Part shown: positions 59,548-64,000 of the stretch, piece after piece
How positions within the stretch are numbered: the stretch's first letter is position 1
Layout: the number at the start of each line of letters is the position of its first letter
NCBI GenBank assembly: GCA_050084515.1
Contig: CM114275.1
Coordinates: forward strand, 20,398,001-20,462,000
Origin: Blasia pusilla
Lineage: Eukaryota > Marchantiophyta > Marchantiopsida > Blasiales
Reading direction: 5' to 3'
DNA: 64,000 nucleotides
Translations under genes and position numbers: made by a program
The notes under the pieces: model-generated
Database searches by the model: none
What the model saw: the letters and a program-made list of their open reading frames with translations, nothing else
What the model was told of the DNA's origin: nothing

Positions 59548-59654
59548 ACTTTCTGTCCAGTCCCCAATCTCCCAGAGCCCCTCGCGGCCCAAGCTTAAAA
59601 CCCTTGAAACACGAGGAGGTCGCAACGACAAACCGCCCGCAGCCTCCCTCCCTC

Positions 59655-59677
59655 CGACCCGACCCGACCCGACCCGG
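59655..59677. repeat. (CGACC)n pentanucleotide repeat
   Basis: Four to five CGACC units in the presumed epimerase 5' leader. Confidence 0.9.
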
Positions 59678-60194
59678 AAAGGTCTCGATGCGGGGCTGCC
59701 TTGGCTGGGTTCGTCGGGCGGTCGCACGAAAGGTTCCCCCTTGTGATTAATCCGATTCGGCGAAGCTTTCCATCCACAGCTCAATTCGGCACCACTTCAT
59801 GTGTGGGAGTGGCAGTGGCAGAGCTTCGCGGACGGGAGGAGGACGCAGCGAACGCTTTGACGACGAAGGGGAGAGGAAAGGGCCCTCGGGACGCTCAAGG
59901 GAAGAGGGAAGGGGATGATGGATTGCGATATGCACATTCACTGCTACTCCTGTCGACGGATGCGACGACTGTGGTAGACCGAGGCGTAAAGAAAAGTATT
60001 GTGGGGAGTTTCTTTCCGGGCCCCAGTCCAGACCTAGCGCCACCGTTTCGACTACGCGTGCCTTTAAGCTCCGTCCTCGCTAAACGACAGTTTAGACACG
60101 AGAAGCATTCCGATGGGTTTGACGAGGAAAACTGCCACGGCGGTTTTCTTTTCTGCCGCGGAGGGGTAGCATCGTATCAGTGTAGCACGGGTGA

Positions 60195-60480
60195 CAGCGT
60201 GGGGATTGTGTCTACTTCTGGGCTTTCTGACGCTACGCGCTTTTTATGGGGAATGCGTTCACCTGTAGGTTTTCTGCTGTTCCCGGATTATGGGACCGCG
60301 TTACCTGTGGGCTTTCTGCTGTTATGACTGTTGTGAGAATGCGGGATTGCATTCACTTGTTGGTTTGTTTTCTGCTCTCATGGGATTGTGGGAGTACGCT
60401 TCCGGGGTTTCTGCTGTTTCGAAATTGGGGGATCCTATATTTTGTGCGGTTTTTGCTGTTTTGGGATTGTGGGGTTGTGT
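60195..60480. repeat. degenerate minisatellite, about 55-60 bp period
   Basis: About five diverged copies of a unit containing TTTCTGCTGTT ... GGGATTGTGGG. In one frame it gives recurring FLLFWDCG-like peptides, but no plausible gene. Confidence 0.6.
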
Positions 60481-61039
60481 CCGGTTTGTCGACTGCCACA
60501 GGGAGGGTCTCGGGACGACTGCTGAGGGCGGTGGTGCCGACAGGGGCAAGTGTGAGACTCGAGAGATTTAGACCTTTCTGCTGAACGAAGTCTTCGTGGT
60601 CTTCTGCAGATACCATCGCCACCGAGAAATGGCTCCGACAATTGTGTTCTGTCCTGTTTCTTACTGATCTTGAAATGCTCCCGAGCTTTGTCGTGCGCGT
60701 CCAGTTCGGTCAGGTTTTGGCCTTTAGACCCGCACAAGCGTCGTGATGGACGTGTTCTTTCAACACTACTGACTCAGCGAGGGCAATCCATATGACGCAT
60801 TCACGCTTAGCGAGAAATCAGATCATCCATCCAGGAATCGCTTGCCGAACGCAATCCATATTTCATTTTCAATATAAAAAGGGAAGTCCTCATGTGTATT
60901 AGTCCCCAAGTCTAAAACCCTAGCCGCATGACATGCCTGCCTCTTTAGTCAAACGAAGTACATCGTCACTCTGGAAGAAGATTTCGTGTGAATTTGTACA
61001 GTGACATGATCCGATCGCCAAAATTATATTACAACCACT

Positions 61040-64000
61040 CTACAGAACAGTGTTTTGCTTGATATATGATGACACTTGCTCTGCACTTTCATAAGCGAAT
61101 TCTACACACCTACCCAAAGCTACCCCGGCAACATAGTTTCCTCCTAAGAATATGCCCTCAAGTCCTGCTTCCTTCAGACCATTCCGCGCATCCTCCAGTG
61201 TATCGAGGTGGCCTATGGTGAATTGAGGGATGGCACGAGGCCACACCCTCACTCCATGAACGACAGGTTCAGGAGCATCGGCCTTTACGAGCATCTTGCG
61301 CACGTCCTTGTCAACAATGCCAACGATAGCCTCTTCATCCTACAATTTCATCAACCATCGGTAGGTTAGAAGGCTCACGGGTGCTGACAAGCCCATCTCC
61401 ATGTTAAAGGGTTGATTCGAAATCAATCATGCCTCACCAATGATAGGTGTCTCCTACAACCTGGATGAAGTACCCCAGTCTAAACGAAGGAAACATTAGA
61501 AAGCACAACCCGAGAGAATAGATGTATACCATAGTCGTAATTTGAGTATATGTTGCCCCACCAATGTAATTGAGCAGCAATACCCGGTCCTCTGGAGCCC
61601 TTCCAGGGAAAAGTGCAGAGCTATAGATTGTGCCTGAAGAATCAAAGAAAGACGTTAATTAAAAGATCCAAAGATTGCATGTTGAATTGCAGTTCATATT
61701 TTATTCAATTCGGTGCTGTAAATCCTCCCCAATTAGAGACTCACTCACCTAAAGTTTGAATGCCTTGACTGCGAGGATGGAGCTGACCGAATCCCTTAAG
61801 TTCCCCATCTACGATGCGCTCCTCCTTGATAGCTGACTTGGGATATGAAATAGTAACTGCTGCCACTGGAGGATAGTAAAAACGAGCAAGGGCCTCTGCG
61901 GTCCTTTTCTGCAAAGTCGTTCCCCAGATCAAAGGTGTCAAAAGTAGGAAGATAAAACTCCTTGGAGCTTTCGTTTTGAACGATCCATAGCGCCATTACA
62001 ATTCGTGACATTCATCACAAATGATTAAGATTGAGAAACGAGGTCACAGAGATTCACATAAAATGCCTACATCCTAGAGGACAAAGATTTAAGGATTAGG
62101 ACTGACAGTCGTGAAAGACTACATTCAATTGGTGGAAGGTACTCATTTAGGTGAGTATGTCAAAACCTTCCAACCGGCTCACCTGGGTACATCCAGCGGA
62201 AAGAGAAGAAACGAGAAATCAAACACAGTGGAGGCTAAATTGTGTCTTGGGATACTAGAATAAAGAACAAGATGACATCAGGGCATTCTATCAAATTAGT
62301 AAGGTGCCGGTGCATGCACGGGAAATAAAAAAGTGTTTGAAGAACTAATGTATAGCCCGTGAAGGAAAGAGATTAATGATGCTGCACGCAAATCTATTTT
62401 TTTTTCTTGCTGCCTGTAGCATGTGAAACATTTTCTTGTTGCCCAATGTCAAGCAAAGAGGTGTTTGCAAATCAAAAAAGCACTCTCCCATAGTAATATA
62501 GATGAAGGGGGACGGGAAAATTGCCCACTCCACAAGGAGCACTCGAAAAACCATACGAACTCTCTACTCTCAAATGTTTTGAAAAAGGACCTGTGTGTTC
62601 AGAAGCAGACTTACAGAGAGTGTTGCAAGAAGGTCACTAGCCACATAAGAGGGCACAGTTAGTACGACCACTTTGGTTGACACAATCTCCTTGCCTTCTG
62701 GTGTCTCATATGATAAAATGTAGTCCCCAGCTGCTGACTGTTCAATGGATGTAAGTTTCCAGCTGGTCTTCACTTTGTCTCCCAACCTGTGTCAGCAAAG
62801 TGTCTATTCTATCATTTGGTCCAAACTGGCAAACCCAAATGAAACATGCAGATCGTCCACTTGGCCTGTGTGCAATAACTTCTGAATTGAGAGTTGTCTT
62901 AAGAGGACTAACTCTACGTTGTCTCTCCTTCCTACTCTCTCTACAACCCTGCAACTGATATCAACTGCTTAAAAGGTATCTTCATGTTATATGCATGATA
63001 GAAATTAGATCAGTAATAAGCAGCAGTAGAAACCTACTTTTTTGCAATTGCGTTTGGTAAGGTTTGTAACCCCTTACGGAATGACCCAACAGTTTGTCCC
63101 TTTGGTGTAGGCAACCGTCTGCTATTTGCAAGAACAGAGAACATTTGCAATGAGCACCAATTCTTTGTGGCACTTATCCGCAAACCAATACAGCACTTGA
63201 GAAAGGGTTGGTGTCATCAGCACTCCAAAACCAATATTACAAGACACCAAGTTCTTCAGATGACACAACTTAGATCAACTTATCCAGAGCTCCAAGAGCT
63301 CTGTTCCTTGTCCATGTCCTCTGTCTTCACATAATCCGAACAAAAGATTTGAAGGATAACTAGAAGCACATGCCAACAGGGTCAGTCACCATTTGCATCC
63401 AACATGACTACTAGAACCAATAAAGAGGCAAATGTGGATGTATAACATACGGGTCACGAGGAGGTGGTGGATTCTTCTTCTTGTCCTGGATTACTCGGAT
63501 GGCCCCTTTAACTATACTTCCATCTAGATGCTCCAACTTCCACACTTTACCAAATGCTGCTTTCATACTGAGTTTTGCAGGGTCTCCGGCATACACTCCT
63601 GAATATCGATGTCAACACTTCTATAAGTCACAGCTTCAGTCAACAAAGATTTCCCATCTTCCTCCAGATCCTACAGATTCGCAAAATCTCTTAAAACACT
63701 TAGCTCACTCAAACGCATATTGCTCAGGTAGATTGAAGGCTTCTGACCTACTGGTTGGATTGTGGACTCAACATGCTTCCACTATTATCTCTGGAATGCC
63801 TCTCTATGCAAGGAATCTTGAAACAGTTGCCCAAGCATCTACCGTACAGAAACACAGAATCCTGGAAACAGCTAGAATCAAAGATCGCTAGTTTCACATG
63901 ATGGAATGGAGAGATTAGATACCGCAACCAAACAGTCAAATATGGCAGAGAAGTGACTGTATCCGATAATTAACCTGAGCAGAAAGGCTCTATCAATCTT
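61040..64000 (-). CDS. PPOX1: protoporphyrinogen oxidase, chloroplast PPOX1/HEMG1 type, 3' part
   Basis: FAD enzyme that oxidises protoporphyrinogen IX to protoporphyrin IX, the last step before heme and chlorophyll branches separate. Exons, from the upstream end: 63975-64000 (partial), 63451-63598, 63038-63118, 62615-62786, 61749-61908, 61530-61633, 61040-61339; all splice phases agree and all introns are GT-AG. Diagnostic segments: [108 protein letters not shown], and the C-terminal FAD-binding block [20 protein letters not shown]. The N-terminal Rossmann motif and any transit peptide lie beyond the window. The intron 61909-62614 contains a Helitron-like element. Residues look conserved and no stop interrupts the visible part. 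Confidence 0.93.
62296..62502 (-). mobile_element. Helitron-like non-autonomous element, copy H6, in a PPOX1 intron
   Basis: 207 bp. On the minus strand it begins TCTATATTACTATGGGAGAG (after an A) and ends with the palindrome GTGCATGCAC, then CGGCACCTTA and CTAA (before a T), matching Helitron termini. It aligns end to end with H5. It lies in the 706-bp intron between exons 61749-61908 and 62615-62786 and does not disturb the splice sites. Confidence 0.6.

Larger units (their letters stand above)
59548..61039. other. GC-rich leader of the epimerase gene and spacer to protoporphyrinogen oxidase
   Basis: 59548-60070 is CpG-rich and probably carries the epimerase promoter and 5' leader. 60195-60480 is a degenerate repeat (listed separately), and 60860-61039 should contain the protoporphyrinogen oxidase 3' UTR. 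No further gene is recognised. Confidence 0.45.

Noticed and set aside
59548-59784. N-terminal extension (transit peptide) of the epimerase
   Set aside because: The frame is open but has no ATG; it begins at TTG, and the protein from 59547 already has the family's normal length.
1-64000. tRNA, rRNA or other structured RNA genes
   Set aside because: I looked for tRNA box A/B patterns and rRNA-like sequence by eye and found nothing convincing; a covariance-model scan would be needed to exclude them.

Overview
The window looks like nuclear DNA of a land plant. Four spliced or plant-type genes are recognisable, all closest in sequence feel to plant orthologues, and they sit in repeat-rich DNA. 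The widely spaced exons, the CpG-rich leaders and the unusual retroelements make a seed-free plant (bryophyte, lycophyte or fern) my best guess; the species cannot be named from this sequence.

Layout. 1-5134 is intergenic DNA ending in a CpG-rich leader. 5135-17004 (+) is a complete 24-exon P4-ATPase phospholipid flippase of the ALA2 type (1105 aa, every splice phase closes). 17005-23770 is intergenic, with a Helitron-like element, a decayed non-LTR retrotransposon end and one unrecognised ORF. 23775-46645 is a nest of broken Ty3/gypsy-like elements of one family: fragment D (+), element C (-), element A (+), element B (+) and fragment E (-), plus LTR-like direct repeats. 49539-54553 (+) is an 11-exon YL1/SWC2 gene (SWR1 chromatin-remodelling subunit). 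58591-59547 (-) is a single-exon glucose-6-phosphate 1-epimerase. 61040-64000 (-) is the 3' part of a chloroplast-type protoporphyrinogen oxidase gene that runs off the window.

The most interesting system is the retroelement family. Taken together, its copies show gag with a CCHC knuckle, an aspartic protease, a cytosine-5 DNA methyltransferase, reverse transcriptase/RNase H, integrase, and a C-terminal PHD finger. Two chromatin modules (a DNA-methylating enzyme and a histone-reader-type finger) are thus carried by one pol region. Each copy here is dead (stops, frameshifts, deletions), but each keeps a different subset of domains, so the shared order is well supported. I recall reports of methyltransferase-bearing retrotransposons in dinoflagellates and charophyte algae; I could not check whether this land-plant-like form with a PHD finger is described.

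Other notable signals: a family of about 200-bp Helitron-like non-autonomous elements (TC...CTRR ends), one inside a protoporphyrinogen oxidase intron; two GC-AG introns and a partly duplicated exon in the flippase gene; and several perfect foldbacks. The genic parts are independent housekeeping genes (membrane asymmetry, H2A.Z deposition, sugar-phosphate anomer interconversion, heme/chlorophyll synthesis); nothing suggests that they act together.
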